Assembly (NCBI RefSeq): GCF_022605725.1
Contig: NC_065547.1
Coordinates: 25,647,167 to 25,711,166 of the forward strand
DNA length: 64,000 nt
Direction: 5' to 3'
Source of the DNA: Anthonomus grandis grandis
Lineage: Eukaryota > Arthropoda > Insecta > Coleoptera > Curculionidae
Of the stretch, positions 1 through 12,256 are shown piece by piece (position 1 is the stretch's first letter; each line of letters begins with the position of its first letter). Below the pieces are notes generated by a model that was given only the letters and a program-made list of their open reading frames with translations, had not been told where the DNA came from and made no database searches. Position numbers and translations under genes: made by a program.

Positions 1-1742
1 ATTTGGTTTTATTTATTTATATTCTTTGCATATATAATTAAATAAAAGAGTAAAGATAATAAAAATTTGAAGAAACACTAAGAGCGTAATAAAAAAGCAC
101 AAACGGCTGTTAGACAATAAATAAAATTACTTTTTTACAAGAATAGTTATAAGTTCAAATCTTAATAGAAAGTACAAATACTAAAGTATGTATACACTAT
201 ACGATGTATATACTAAAAGAAAAAATAATTACCTATTAAAGAACTATTACTGCACATTCGGATTCATTTTGAAAAGATGAAATATTGTAATAAATATGAT
301 TGTTAAGTTTATGTGGCATGGTCAGAAATCTAATTATAGGACTTTAGTTATTAATTAACTTTATTTATAATTTAAATTAACAGAAACTAGAATGCTTAAT
401 CTTCGGAATCCATATAAACCTAGAAAAATTCTGACCACACCATTGCGCGATACCTAATAGTAGATCTTACCAGTAAACAATTCCTTTTTAGGGCTTCGGT
501 TAAGAAGGTTCTTTTACATAGAACCCAGCATTTTGAGACTTGTGATAGAAACCGATTAATTATATTCAAGGGATGTTAATTTCTAGATTTAGGTATTAAT
601 TCATCTAAAATAATACCTAAATCAGTGCTGAGGATTAATTTTTCAGTTGTTAAGCGTTAATAAAGAATAATTTTTTGGAAGTCCTTTAGGTTTATGACAA
701 AAATTTATAAAATAGGACTTTCATCCGATTTAATGCCTCTCGAAGAAGCTCCTATTAAGAAAGGCTTTCAAATATTTTTAGTGAATAAACCTTTCACAAT
801 GGCTTTTTAAGAAGCAATTGATAATTCAAATTCGATTAGTCAAAGGATGAGACAGTATGTATTAAAAACAATTGGAAGCAATTTATTAGGCAAAATTTTA
901 TGATATAAATGATCAAATTGAAAAAGTCGGTATCAATTGACTTAGTTTAGTGTTGATCTCTTTTATGTTATAGTTTCCATTTAATTAATTTTTAAATCTG
1001 ATGCAGTTAATGTTTTTTCCGCTGATATTGTTACATGGTTTACTGACTACATTTTCATCAAATCTTTGAATCAATTTTGCTATATCCTACATACTAGCTA
1101 CTTGAGCAAGACAGAAAGATCCAGGTTCGAAAATTTATGAAGTTTCAGTCCCAAGGAATAATATAAAACTATAAAGTAAAGCTAATACCTAAGTAAGAAA
1201 AAAAGTCATGTTCTGCTTAATGAAAAGAATCATCTGACCGACTATGGAGAGGACAAAATTTTTTATAGAAGGAAGTTTTTCTTGCATTCTTAACTTATTA
1301 ATTAAATCAGCCACCAAAGATATATCGTAATTTATAGATTAGATATTCTTAATCGTAAGTATTTCGGTAACGATATTTGTGGTATTAAAATTGTTTCAAG
1401 CTTCTCCCGAACATGCTTCACGCAAACGATGTTAACGAAACACGATAAGTTAAGTGTCTCTAAAGGTTCCGACCATAAGACTGTCAACTTTTTGGTTAAT
1501 CACGTGAATCATTCACTCGGTAGTATTATCTTTTCTAATATGCCTACTGTTTGCATTAGTATTTGCAATTCCTTCTTTTTTCCAATAATTTTTAATCGTA
1601 GCTGGGATGTTTTTAAACCCATTGGCAATAAATATGCGAGAACTTTTTTGCAAAATAACTGATGTGCTGAAGCGAATAGTCTATCTCTATACAATCTGTC
1701 TATTCAATCACGACAACATCTATAACTTTCTATATAATTCAT
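1..1742. other. AT-rich intronic sequence, no recognised feature
   Basis: I see no convincing coding sequence, terminal repeats or RNA gene here. Short open frames lack any recognisable motif and look like chance. By context this is probably netrin intron. Confidence 0.5.
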
Positions 1743-1744
1743 TA

Positions 1745-2298
1745 TACAAGGTGTCTACTATAAAAACCGCCAAACTTTAAGACGTGATTAAACAAGTCAT
1801 TTGCAACAAAAAAGTTGGATAACATTTTTTCTAAAAGTTGTTAGTTCTTCTGGTATTTAATATTTTTTGATTTTATCAAATTTCTTTGTTTTTTTTTCAT
1901 ATAAACAAGAATATCTCCGTTATTCTTACCACCACATAAAATTTAGATATACCCTCTGAAAAAGAATTAAATTTGCTATAAGATGGGTATATTTAAGTTA
2001 TTGAGTAATTTTTTATACCGGGTGTTATAAAAAATTACTCAATGTTATAAAAAAATTCCCTTTAATGTAACATGTTAAATGTAACATTTGGGAAATATGC
2101 AAAATTAGTGGTATCTTGTTCGTTGTCGTTTTTCTAAAATTTGGTAAATAGGAACATGTTTTTTTTCAGCAAAAACTACTGCATTTAATATGCTTTTCAA
2201 TGATATACTTACTTTTGTGATAGCTATTTGTTTTCACAGCAATATTATGGGCAAAAGAAAAAAAAACACAAAAATTGAAAATTTTCAAATTTTATATT
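1745..2298 (+). repeat. Left inverted arm of the 1745-4100 element, with an insertion
   Basis: The outer part (1745 to about 1935) and inner part (about 2172-2298) match the right arm 3788-4100 in reverse complement. About 235 bp between them have no counterpart in the right arm, so something inserted into, or was kept only in, this arm. The extra segment holds a perfect 17-bp hairpin. Confidence 0.75.
2001..2042. repeat. Perfect 17-bp hairpin
   Basis: Arms 2001-2017 (ttgagtaattttttata) and 2026-2042 are exact reverse complements around an 8-nt loop. It sits within the extra 235 bp of the left transposon arm and may be part of a small nested foldback element. Confidence 0.8.
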
Positions 2299-2349
2299 TC
2301 TTAATTGACCAAAATTAAAAAATCAAAATTTCATTAAACAAACCTAAAA

Positions 2350-3465
2350 TTATAACAATTGTTCAAAATATCTTCTCTCTTGGTCAATACATTTGATGCA
2401 TCTTCTTCTGACACTATCAACAACCCGTTCAAGTTCAACGCGTTTTTGTCGCATTTCATTGCAACACACACTAATTCGATTAATTAGTTGGTTCCAAGTA
2501 TTAATGTTAATACTATAAACATTAGATTTTAATGTGCCCCCAAACATAAAAGTCAAGGGGCGTAAGGTCAGGGCTTCTGGGCGGCCATCTTACCGGACCG
2601 TATCTTCCGATCTATTTCTCCCCAAAGCAATGATTCAAAGAATTTTGCACAATTCTGCCATTATGCGCTGGGCATCCGTCCATTTAAAACCAAAGTTCCT
2701 GTCTAGCGGCTAAGGGGATTTCTTCCAGAAAGTCAACAAGAATAAATTTGAAAACTCATTGGAATTGAGCCTATCAGGAAGTACTGCAGGCCCGAAAAGG
2801 CGACCTCTCATTAATCCTATCCATACGTTGACCCTTATCTCATGCTGAAAATCTGAAACAACAGTCGCATGAGAGTTTTCTGTATGCCATATATGGTTAT
2901 TTCTTAAATTCATTATTCCGGCTCTTGTAAATGTTGCTTTATCTGTCCAAAATATTTGATCTGTTCCCCACTCTTGCAACTTATTCAAGTACCACCTACA
3001 GAATTGAAGTCTCACCTCACCACCCACTGGCAATAAATCCTGGACTTTTTTCAAATGAAACGGATGCAAATTATTTTTTTAAGAACTCTATGTACAGTGG
3101 AATGGTGAATCCTTAATGCAGCACCAATGCGGCGAGTACTTCTAGATCTATCTTCTGTAACAGCTCTCATAATCGCAAGTTCTTGTCTCCAGCGTTGACC
3201 ATTTTGACCACCTTCTCTAATCCGCAAACCTCGAAAGGAACCTGTTTTCCCACAGCGTCTGAACACTTCTGCAAATGTACTTCCACAGATCCGCACATGC
3301 GGAGCTATTTACATCTGTGGTACTTCTATGGGGTTGCCGTCTATTAGGAAAACGAAGCGCATACTCCCTTGCTGCCTCCCGCGAGTTTCCATTTGACACA
3401 CCGTAAATAAATAAGATGTCCCGATATTCAATGTTTGTGAAACTAGACATTATTTTTATAAGCAC
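2350..3465 (-). pseudogene. DUF4817-type Tc1/mariner transposase, broken
   Basis: The protein would cut and paste the surrounding element. On the minus strand the order is: an N-terminal DUF4817/HTH-like domain (3465-3330, REYALRFPNRRQP), a second helix-turn-helix (about 3230-3060, TRRIGAALRIHHSTVHRVL), the first catalytic aspartate (FWTDKATF, near 2950), the second (DGCPAH, near 2680) and the third (SPDLTPLDFYVWG, near 2570), then a C-terminal tail to 2350. These lie in at least three reading frames with internal stops (for example near 2625), so the gene is dead. The parts add up to roughly a full-length transposase of about 350 residues. Confidence 0.85.
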
Positions 3466-3691
3466 GTTTAAATCAAATTACTCATTTAACTACTCTAAGT
3501 CGAAGTGAAAACTTAATGACAGTTCTTGTCAAATTGTAAATATCTATGCTTTTGTTTTAAAATCAAGTAATTCATGGTTTGTGAATTTCCTTCTTTTGCG
3601 GATTCATTGCTATTTTTTCCTGAAGAGTGAGTATCGCGCTATGTTATTTGTTTACGTCATCTCTAATGGAAATTTGTGGAGTTGTTGTGTT

Positions 3692-3737
3692 AGGTATATA
3701 TATCTACAAGTAGATCTACAAGTAGATATATATACCT
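3692..3737. repeat. Palindrome of 16-bp arms
   Basis: Arms 3692-3707 (aggtatatatatctac) and 3722-3737 are exact reverse complements; the centre contains gtagatctac, itself a palindrome. The word ctacaagta recurs four times around it. It lies inside the mariner element between the transposase and the right arm. Confidence 0.8.
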
Positions 3738-3787
3738 ATCTATAGATCTACAAGTACTCACCGCATTGGTGCTCTAAAGATCAAGAA

Positions 3788-4100
3788 TTATAAAATTTGA
3801 AAATTTTCAATTTTTGTGGTTTTCTTTCTTTTGCCCATGATATTGCTATGAAAATTAATAGCTATCACAAAAGTACGTATATCATTGGAAAGCATAATAA
3901 ATGTAGTTATTCGGTGGTAAGAATAACGGAGATATTCTTGTTTATATGAAAAAAAACTAAGAAATTTGATAAAATCAAAAAATGTTAAATACCAGAAGAA
4001 CTAACAACTTTTCCAAAAAATGTTATACGACATTTTTGTTGCAAATGACTTGTTTAATCACCTTTTAAAGTTTGGCGGTTTTTATAGTAGACACCCTGTA
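3788..4100 (-). repeat. Right inverted arm of the 1745-4100 element
   Basis: Reverse complement of the left arm, ending ...gtagacaccctgta next to the TA target copy. It shows the uninterrupted state of the arm. Confidence 0.8.
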
Positions 4101-4129
4101 TAGTCGTTTTCTACTTGCATCTACAAGTA

Positions 4130-5585
4130 TACGGGGTATGTCTCATGTCGCCGTGGTCAATACCAACCGTCTTATTTTAAATGGAACATCCTATATGTAC
4201 TATTTTTGATTCTATATAAATTATAAACATTTTGATGTGTCACATTCCATACTTTTATTCGACTGATTCTAAGTTATGCAGTTTTGAAATTTGCTATTTT
4301 TATGAGTTTAAAAACCTCTAAAGCTTATTCTACTAAAAATTAAAAAAAAACAGATTTCACTTTTCCATTCTTGCTCTTTAATTCTTTTTTTCTGAACACA
4401 TACAAAATATGATACATGTCAAAAAATATGGAACAAATGCACTTAAAATTGTTTAAGTATCTAATAAAAAACAAGCATTACTTAAGGTATAAAAAGTATA
4501 TTGTCATGGTAAGTAAATTATCAAATATGAGCTGTGTCAATGCGTGTGTCAAGTAATTATAGTTCTTTTAAATGAAACTCAACGAATTGAAATTTTTATT
4601 TTTATTAGATACAGATATAAACAAGGAACTTAAGAAGAAGTTTGTAATTTGTTTAAAGCAAAATATCTGGACAGACCCATTACAAGAAGTACAGTAAGTA
4701 AAATTGAAAGGAAACAGGGACAGTAAAAAATCGTAAACGGCCAGGTCGTCCAAAAAATAATGGAAATATAAGATTGAATATTTTATTAGAAGTGGAAAAT
4801 AATCCCCATGTTTTGCCTTCTGAAGTAGCCTCAAATAATGTTGTTAGTCAACGAATAACTTTGCGTATATTGAAGAAAGAAAACTATCATCCAAACTTAG
4901 ATTAAGCTTAATAATAAAATTATTGGACCTTTTGTTCGGTCAAATTCTTACAGGAGACCAATATTTAGAATTTCTTTTCTAAATGACTTAATTCCAACTC
5001 TCGTAATTTCTTTTCCAAATCCAGAGCAGTTTAATATGCCAAATAGATCGATTTGGTTTCGACAGGATGGTGCCTCACTTTGCTCCGTAGGTATGCGAAT
5101 ATTTGAATGCTGTATATCCCGGACAGTGCATTGGTAGGAGGGGTGCTACGGAGTGGCCTCCAAGATCTCCAGATCTTAGCATTTTGCCAAGAAGTGAATG
5201 GTGAATTAAGTTAATTCAATTTATTAACTTAATAAAATAAGTAAAATATTTAATTTGTTGAGTTTCATTTATAATATTAGGTACATTGATTTTTTTTTGA
5301 CATGTATCATATTTATGTTTTCAGAAAAAAAGGTATTAAAAAGTAAGAATAGAGAAATTAATTTCTTTTTTTTCAAATTTTAGTAGAATAAGTTTTAGAG
5401 ACTTTTAAAATAATAAAAACAGCAATTTTTAAACTGCGTATATTAGAGACACTTTAATAAAGGTATGGCATGTGATATATCAAAATGTTTATAATTTTGT
5501 GGAGAATCCAAACATTTCATCATATATAGGGTGTTCCTTTTAAAATAAGTAAGTTGGTATTGGCCACGGCTACATGAGATATATA
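4130..5585 (+). mobile_element. Second Tc1/mariner-type element with long inverted ends
   Basis: The left end (tacggggtatgtctcatgtc) and the right end read inward (tatatctcatgtagccgtgg) are inverted copies, and the match continues for about 300 bp on each side (4130-4440 and about 5290-5585). A degraded transposase reading on the plus strand lies between. The left flank has TA at 4128-4129; the right boundary falls within a tatata run and is accurate to a few bases. Confidence 0.7.
4590..5200 (+). pseudogene. Mariner-type transposase remnant
   Basis: Read on the plus strand, about 4690-4900 gives an HTH-linker segment (KRPGRPKNN, then NVVSQRITLRILKKENYHPN). About 4925-5100 gives IGPFVRS and WFRQDGAS, the region of the second catalytic aspartate. 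About 5130-5180, in another frame, gives GRRGATEWPPRSPDLS, the third catalytic block. The first aspartate block is missing and frames shift at least twice, so the gene is an old relic. Confidence 0.65.
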
Positions 5586-5767
5586 AAATTTTGAGTGAAA
5601 AAAATGCGCAACCAAAAATATTAATCGACGTGTGCGAGCGTTTTTTCGATCACGCCCTCATTTACTTTTTATAGAATTTGTTCCATATTTTTGCCGTTTA
5701 CTGTATTTTGAAGCTTTCATATTCCAACCTCAAAATATATATTTTCTGTTGGAATTCTATTATGATG

Positions 5768-5812
5768 AAAATGCTAATATCACATTATATTTTAATGTGA
5801 TAACAGCATTTT
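5768..5812. repeat. Short imperfect hairpin, 18 bp
   Basis: Outer arms of 8 bp (aaaatgct with agcatttt) and inner arms of 10 bp (tatcacatta with taatgtgata) are separated by a 2x2 internal loop and closed by a 5-nt loop. It is too short for a typical microRNA precursor. Confidence 0.6.
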
Positions 5813-7247
5813 TATATTAGCAAAAAAATTGGACTGAAAGAGTGTAGGATCAAATTCAATAAGTAGAATTAAAGAAATTACTTCTTTTATGTTGTTTTAT
5901 TGATACTTCACACTGATTACATATCAGCACTAATTATGTTGTTCACTAGATCTGTGAAAAAAACAACAAACTTTTAACCTTTAGGGAAGTAAAATTATAG
6001 ATTATTTTAAAATCACTATCTATGACATGCTGAAGAATGTTCTTTTATCTGCATCTTATAAACAATTTCTTAAATTTTACTTATACATCAACTGAAAAAA
6101 AAACTGGTGACACCTTCCAATAAATCCCGTACTGCGAGCAATGATATTTGACAAATAAAAGCTGCTATAATACCTGAGATGTGATAAAATCCATCACAGT
6201 GTCTTATATCCATAGTGTTGGAGCTTTCGGCACAGCATTCATTTTAGAGCCACCGATTAGTCATACATTTGACAATTCTTGTAAAGATTTATATTGTGTC
6301 TTATAACTTATTCTCTCTCTAGAACTGCAACTTGAAGATTACTTACCTCGCTTAAAAATATGAATTCAGTTGCACCTATGTGAATACTTCTTGAAATACA
6401 CCAGGCGGCTACGCCAGATTGCAATCTACAACAACAGAAAAAACAAACAAATAAATAAACAATATGATATCATGGCGGTGTGTGCAGGAGAAATGCTCGA
6501 TTCGTGGCTCATAAGGCTCACGATTAACATCGTAAGGCACGTTTACATTTTTTTTTCGACTATGAATTTACAGTAGTCTCTATGTTGTATATTTATTCAC
6601 GAGGCAATTGGGTTGATGCAAATATGGTTCTCGAGCGGTACCACGGCTTGATTTATACCAACATGATGAATATTTTTTAGGTTGCGAAATCGTGAGTATA
6701 TTCAAGACAAGGGCCGTTTTTCTGGCCAAAGACGTAAATCCTTAATAGTCCCATTGGCTTAATAAAGACGTCAATTCCCAGTCAATTTGATAAATTAAAA
6801 TACAATCGCGATTTCGTTCCGCTCCGATAGGGACTTACAACTGCCATTCCGATACATTTGTTCGCGTTGTTGTGAACAATCGAAGAAACAGAATTATTTC
6901 TTTTAAGCCAGTTTAGATAATTCCGCTCTATTGAAGTCGGTGGAGCGTGTGACGGAACATTTTTCTATGTCGTTAGAGGTCTTAGTTAATAGAAAGAATA
7001 CGTAGAAGTGCGTAGTAGTCATACGTTGTACCATACATAGAAAATCCTTTTTAAGTTTTTTTTTGCAATATTAACAATTTACAAATGCAATAATTAACAA
7101 TATGATCAATCTTAAAAAAATATTAAATATAAAAACCCTTTGAGTTCAACATGTTTGAGAAAAATAATAAAAATAAAAAAATGGATATGTAACATTATCA
7201 GCGAAGAAGCTATTACTTAAGGTTAGCTGACATGGTATCAAAAGCAA

Positions 7248-7345
7248 AAATTTTTTTCAATATTTTTTTCTCTTCCTTTTTCTCCTTCTTCTTCTTTATG
7301 TCCTTGTTCTTTTTCATTATCTTCTTCTTCTTCATTTTTTGTCAG
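7248..7345. repeat. Pyrimidine-rich (CTT)n-like tract
   Basis: About 100 bases are almost pure C and T with imperfect ctt repeats, a simple-sequence tract. Confidence 0.7.
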
Positions 7346-8344
7346 TCAGGAATCAATTTTTAAGTTTTTAATTATGAGGCTGCTGATACATAAGGGTCGT
7401 ATTCCTCGAGTTCCACTGCCAAAATGGACTTCTTAATTAAAAAAAAACATTATATATGAATAATAATAATCAATATAAGAATGATGACCATAGTAAATTA
7501 GGTAGAATGAGAACATAAGCAATACGATTTCAATGTTTGTAATGCCCCATGATGTGAAAGAGGTGTGGCCAACAACACTTTCTCTCTAAGATTTTCAAAC
7601 CATTACGGAACCTTTGGATAAAAAGGTCTGATATCGCGAACACTGTAGGTGGTGAGTGCTGCTATTGATGATCACACCTCTCATAGGGTTTGGGATCATA
7701 TAGCTAAGACAAGAGGATCTTAGCTTTAATCATACAATTAGCATATGAATAAATAAATTAATTTTAGGGTCGAGGCCTAATTTTTAATATGTTATTTCTG
7801 TAACTCAGTTAATTGTTTTTAGTTTTTAGATCTATTTTAGATCTATGTATAGCTTTTCAGGTTTTAAAAGCTTCTTCGAGTTTTTAAGAATCTTTATCTT
7901 AAAACATCATCATTCACGTCGCGGCAGCCAAGCGAATAAGTCGTGTTTATGTTTGTTGCAAAATTTGACAAAATGATAGTTTTTTGGCTAATTAATTAGA
8001 AGCTCATTATTGAAGGTGCTTTGTACTTATAACTATATTTACGGTGATATTATTATACGATCGTAACAGGTTTTTTGGTTCCTCTCATTTTGCCTGCTGC
8101 TGTGACTAATCTAGCAAAACTAACGCGTCATCTGTCCGCATTGCCAATTGTAGTTCTTTATCACATGTTTTGTATATTTTACACTAAATTCCTAAGGTCA
8201 GGTGTAAATATATGGTCAACGACAGTTCAAAGTATGGACTTTTGATGTGTTTGTCTAATGCTGGTTTGTGCATTGACTCAACGAAGAAGCAAAGTAAAGA
8301 CTTTCATTAATTTATTTTCGTTGTGATTTTGAGTTTCTTGTTAT

Positions 8345-9265
8345 AGAACTGTGTAGCAGTTGCGATAAAGTAATTGAATCAAGAGCAATTTCCATTGAAT
8401 GCAGCTTGGGTCGTTCCTGGTTTCACAAAGGCTGCTCTAATCTTTCCAAAACCGAATTTGACAAAATCTATGGGACTTTTAAAAAGAAGAAGAATCATGA
8501 GTGGAAGTGTAGTTCTTGTTGTACAGTTAACAACAGACGGTTGTCAAGTATTGGTGTTCATAATGATAAGAAAAGCTCTAGTTCTATAAAGACTGTTCAG
8601 GAAAATGTAGGAATGGGTAATGTAATATCATTACCTGAGATTTTGTCTAAGAGAAATACTTTCACTGGTGATCTGATGAACGGCATTATTGAATTGCACA
8701 AACTTATTGTTTCTTAGCTATCAACAATTCATAAACTCGTGGAGGAATTACAGAAACTTCAAACATTTAGGAACGACCCTGCTCAACCAACAAATAATAA
8801 GATAAAGGATAGTAACTCCATTATAATTTCTGAGATAAATGATAGAAATAAGCGCAAAAATAATATTATGATGTTTAATGTTCAGGAAAGTCTTTCTAAT
8901 GATATGAATAATAGAATTAGTCATGATAAGGAGTTCGTACTTGATGTTCTGTCCAATAAATTGGGAATAGATCATATTGACCCCTTTAAGGTCTATAGAA
9001 TTGGACGTCGTGGAGCCATTAATAGGCCTATAAAAGTGTGCTTTAATAATACCGAAATTGTACAAAAATGTTTGAGAGAGAAAAGAAATTAGGTGGTAGC
9101 AATATAGTAATTAAAATGGATTTCACCAAATTACAGCGTGATGAAATCCCAGAAATTTATGGAGAATTGGCAAAAAGAAAAGAAAAAGGTGAAGATGTGG
9201 TAGTTAAATTTACCAATGGGGTTCCATCAATCTCTAAGAGAATTGTACGAGGTCCAAAAAACGAT
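8345..9265 (+). pseudogene. LINE ORF1 with PHD-like zinc finger, broken
   Basis: ORF1 proteins bind the element RNA. The N-terminus shows a PHD-like Cys/His pattern: CSSCDKVIE, then WFHKGCSNLSK, then WKCSSCC (about 8350-8525), matching C-x2-C...H-x2-C...C-x2-C. PHD-type fingers are known from ORF1 of some CR1-like elements. A stop at about 8715 separates a middle part (8739-9092) containing IMMFNVQES, DPFKVYRIGR and RPIKVCF, the RNA-binding-like core of such ORF1 proteins. A frameshift at about 9090 leads into the end (9094-9265). ORF2 begins about 15 bases downstream. Confidence 0.7.
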
Positions 9266-9282
9266 TAACTGATTCCTTGGTA

Positions 9283-12107
9283 ATGTATTATTTTAACGCT
9301 GGGGTATGAGGTCTAAGCTGAAGCATTTAAAGCAAACAATAACCACATGCAGTTATGATGTAATTTCGTTGGCTGAAACATGGTTTTTTTCCGGACATTT
9401 TGTCATCTGAATTGGAGTTTACGGCATATGAATTATTTAGATGTGATAAAAGTACCCTAACAAGTGCTAAGAAGGATGGTGGGGGTGTTTTACTCGCTGT
9501 GAGAAAGGAGTTAAAACCGCGAGTAAATTAAACACTCTTGTTCACCGATAGAGCAAGTTTTTGTTTTTGTACAACTTAATCTTAAGAATATTGTTTTTGG
9601 TGTGGTTTACCTGCCGCCAAAATCTGATATAGGTCAATACAGTGCTTTCTGGTGATACAGTACTTGAGATCTTTGAGGCCCATCCGAATTGCTTATTTAC
9701 TATTGCAGGAGACTTTAACCTACCTGGCTGCACTTGATTTAATGAAAATCAAAATCTTAAAGTTACCTTTTCGGATGGGTGTTCGAATGTCGCACCAGCT
9801 TCACTGCTTGGACAGGTATTTAATTACTTAGATGGTAAAGAAATGTTTCAGCTACCAAATCCGGAAGGCACATTTCTTGATCTTTGTTTTTCTAATATTA
9901 ATGGGTCTTCTGAGTTGGCGGATGATTTTTTATTGCCGGTAGCTGGCTCTCGACACACTCCGTATGAATGTGTCTTTTGAGTACAATATATGTCAAGGTC
10001 TCTCAAATATGCAGTAAAGTTTTTTGACTTCAAAAATGCTGATTTTGTATCGTTAAATAATTTCCTTGCATCTATCGACTGGTCCTTTATAAACAACACT
10101 TCTGATATAAATATTTCCCTAAATAAGTTTTATGACCTTTTTTATGAAGGAATCAGCTATTTTGTGCCAATTAAGTCCTATAATACTGGTAGCTTTCCTG
10201 TGTGGTTTTCAAGAGAGTTAAGAAGCTTAGTTTTACGTAAGAGGATTGCTTATAAGAAGTTTAAGACGTCTCAATTGCAAAGTGATTACTTGGTTTTCTC
10301 TAGGCTTCTGGGTTTTCTATGCGCAAATTATAAGTTTCGGCAGTGCTTCGGCAGTCATGCAGTGTATTGAGCAGTCAGTATTACCGCGATTATATTTTTC
10401 GTACCGAGAATAATCTATTGTTAAATCCTAGGTTATTCTGAAAACATGAAACTAGTGTAGAGGGTGGTGATACTGTTAATTTATTTGCCAAATATTTGTC
10501 AAACGTATATTCTGATAAAGCATTTCAAATACCTGAATATTACATGACAGGGCTTGTGGATCAATTCGATGTCAAATTTGTAGAGTTATCTTTAGTAGAG
10601 GTTTTTGACGAGATTCTTGGCTTACAGAGCAAGACTTCTGCGGGACCGGATGGCATACCCAGCTTGCTATTTCGTAAATGTGTATGTACTCTGTCGAAGC
10701 CTATTTGCACTTTATTCAATCTGTCTTTAAAGTCGGGAGTATTTCCTTCTTTTTGGAAGAATTCGTATATTACGCCGATATTTAAGTCTGGCAATACTAG
10801 TGATGTCATTATCAGGGAGTTTGTATACAGTCAACCTTGCCTAAACTTTTGGATGCACTTGTAACCAAGCAATTGTCATGCCAATGTAAAAGCCTTATTA
10901 TTAACAGTCAACATGATTTTCAAAATGCTCGTTCCACTGTTACTAACTTAATATGTTATGGAGATTATCTGTTTAATGCTTTTGGTAAGTGTTCACAAGT
11001 TGATGCTGTTTATACGGATTTTTCGAAAGCGTTCGACAGATTTAATTATGCGCTTCTACTGGCAAAGCTCCAAGTTTTGGATCAAATGTTATTTGTTGGC
11101 TAAGGGACTATCTACTGGGTAGATCGCAATGTATACGGCTTAATAACTTCTTATCTAGCAGCTTTTCTGTGCCATCTGGCGTTCCTCAGGGGTCACATGT
11201 GGATCCGTTGCTTTTTACAATCTTTGTTAATGATATAGGATTATTTGTAAGAAATTGTGAATTTTTATTATTCGCTGATGATTTAAAATTGTTTTTGTCT
11301 ATTGATTCTAATGTTCAATGTCAATTATTACAGGATGACTTGCATAATCTCTATGAATGGTGCAACCTTAATGGTTTAGATTTAAATGTAGCGAAGTGTT
11401 ATTTAATAACTTTTGGAAGAATTCGCAATCTTACATTGTTTGCTTATAGTATAGGTTCCACTATTTTAAAAAGGTTAACGGAAGTTAGGGATCTCGGAGT
11501 AATTTTCGATTCTAAGTTGACATTTTTGTCTCATGCTGATAAGTTAGTTCAGAAAGCGTATAAAAATCTAGGATTTATAACTAGATGCAGTCAAGGCTTG
11601 TCTATAAAGTTCTGTACTGTTCGTTAGTCCGTTCTGGTTTTGATTATGCTAGTTCCGTATGGTCTCCATTTTATAAATCGCATATTGAAAATATTGAGAA
11701 AGTCCAAAATAAATTCTTAAGAAATTGTTCTTTTAAACTTAAGGTTCCATTAGCTAATGGTCATACAAGTCGGTAAAAGATGGATTACAAGTCGGTCATG
11801 TTAGTTCTCTCTTTGGACCCATTTGAGTTAATTACATTTGAGGCGTAATAATTCAGACTTTTGTTTTATTTTTAAATTAATATCTGGCATGACTGATTGT
11901 GATTATCTTTTAAATAGGCTGAATTTTCGGGCGCAAAAATTGACTAGACTGAAAAAACTTTTCTATGTAGATTTTGATAGAAGTTCATATGTACAGCATA
12001 TTCTTATAACTAGAATGCAACGTTCTTTCGATAGGTATAGTCTTGACTTTCACGTTTCTTTTAGCAGTTTTAGGAGTTCTCTTAAATTAATTAGTAACTC
12101 GTTACTT
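9283..12107 (+). pseudogene. LINE ORF2: endonuclease and reverse transcriptase, broken
   Basis: ORF2 would nick the target and copy the RNA into it. The endonuclease begins at about 9283 and shows SYDVISLAETW and KKDGGGVLLAVR before frameshifts (for example in the t-run near 9390). A linker with FPVWFSRELRSLVLRKRIAY lies at 9990-10370. RT follows: KTSAGPDGIPSLLF and YITPIFKSG (10610-10800), FQNARSTVTNL and YTDFSKAFDR (10837-11100), VPQGSHVDPLLF and the catalytic FADDLKLF (11169-11300), then EVRDLGVIFDSKL. The C-terminal tail runs in shifted frames through 11585-11776 and 11838-12107. At least five frame breaks make it inactive. The order and motifs fit the CR1/jockey group, though I cannot assign a clade firmly. 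Confidence 0.85.
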
Positions 12108-12224
12108 TAACAGGTTTCTTTAAATTAATTTGTAACTTGGATTGATTTATGTCTTACTATTATCTAGCTTAAGTTGTATTAATATTAGTATCTTTTGTGT
12201 TATTTTGTTTTTGTAAAATTAGTG

Positions 12225-12256
12225 GATACCGTTAAATAAATAAGTAAATAAATAAA
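12225..12256 (+). repeat. LINE 3' tail of short tandem repeats
   Basis: Repeats of taaataaataag-type words directly follow the LINE 3' end and mark its 3' boundary. Confidence 0.7.

Larger units (their letters stand above)
1745..4100 (-). mobile_element. Tc1/mariner-type DNA transposon with long inverted ends
   Basis: Both ends carry an inverted repeat (left inward: tacaaggtgtctactataaa; right, reverse complement: tacagggtgtctactataaa) flanked by TA at 1743-1744 and 4101-4102, the target duplication expected of this superfamily. The inverted arms continue inward for about 300 bp, far longer than classical mariner ends. A broken transposase lies between them on the minus strand, so this copy cannot move by itself. 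Its neighbour, a second mariner-type element, starts 29 bp to the right. Confidence 0.85.
5586..8325. other. Intronic sequence, mostly without features
   Basis: No coding sequence is convincing. A stretch of higher complexity and lower AT content at about 6590-6990 carries no transposon motif and may be conserved non-coding DNA. A hairpin at 5768-5812 and a pyrimidine tract at 7248-7345 are listed separately. The last few hundred bases may be the 5' untranslated part of the LINE that follows. Confidence 0.4.
8330..12256 (+). mobile_element. Non-LTR retrotransposon (CR1/jockey-like LINE), nearly full length, inactive
   Basis: The layout is that of a two-ORF LINE: ORF1 with a zinc finger (8345-9265), ORF2 with endonuclease then reverse transcriptase (9283-12107), a short 3' untranslated region and a tail of taaataaataag-like repeats at 12225-12256. 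Frameshifts and stops break both ORFs. Short tandem repeats instead of a poly(A) tail fit CR1-like LINEs. The 5' end cannot be fixed from the sequence alone. Confidence 0.85.

Noticed and set aside
4185..4200. Apparent mariner terminus ggaacatcctata inside the left arm, with its mirror at 5522-5538
   Set aside because: It faces the wrong way for an element spanning 4200-5520, and the inverted match continues outward to 4130 and 5585, so it is an internal part of the arms.
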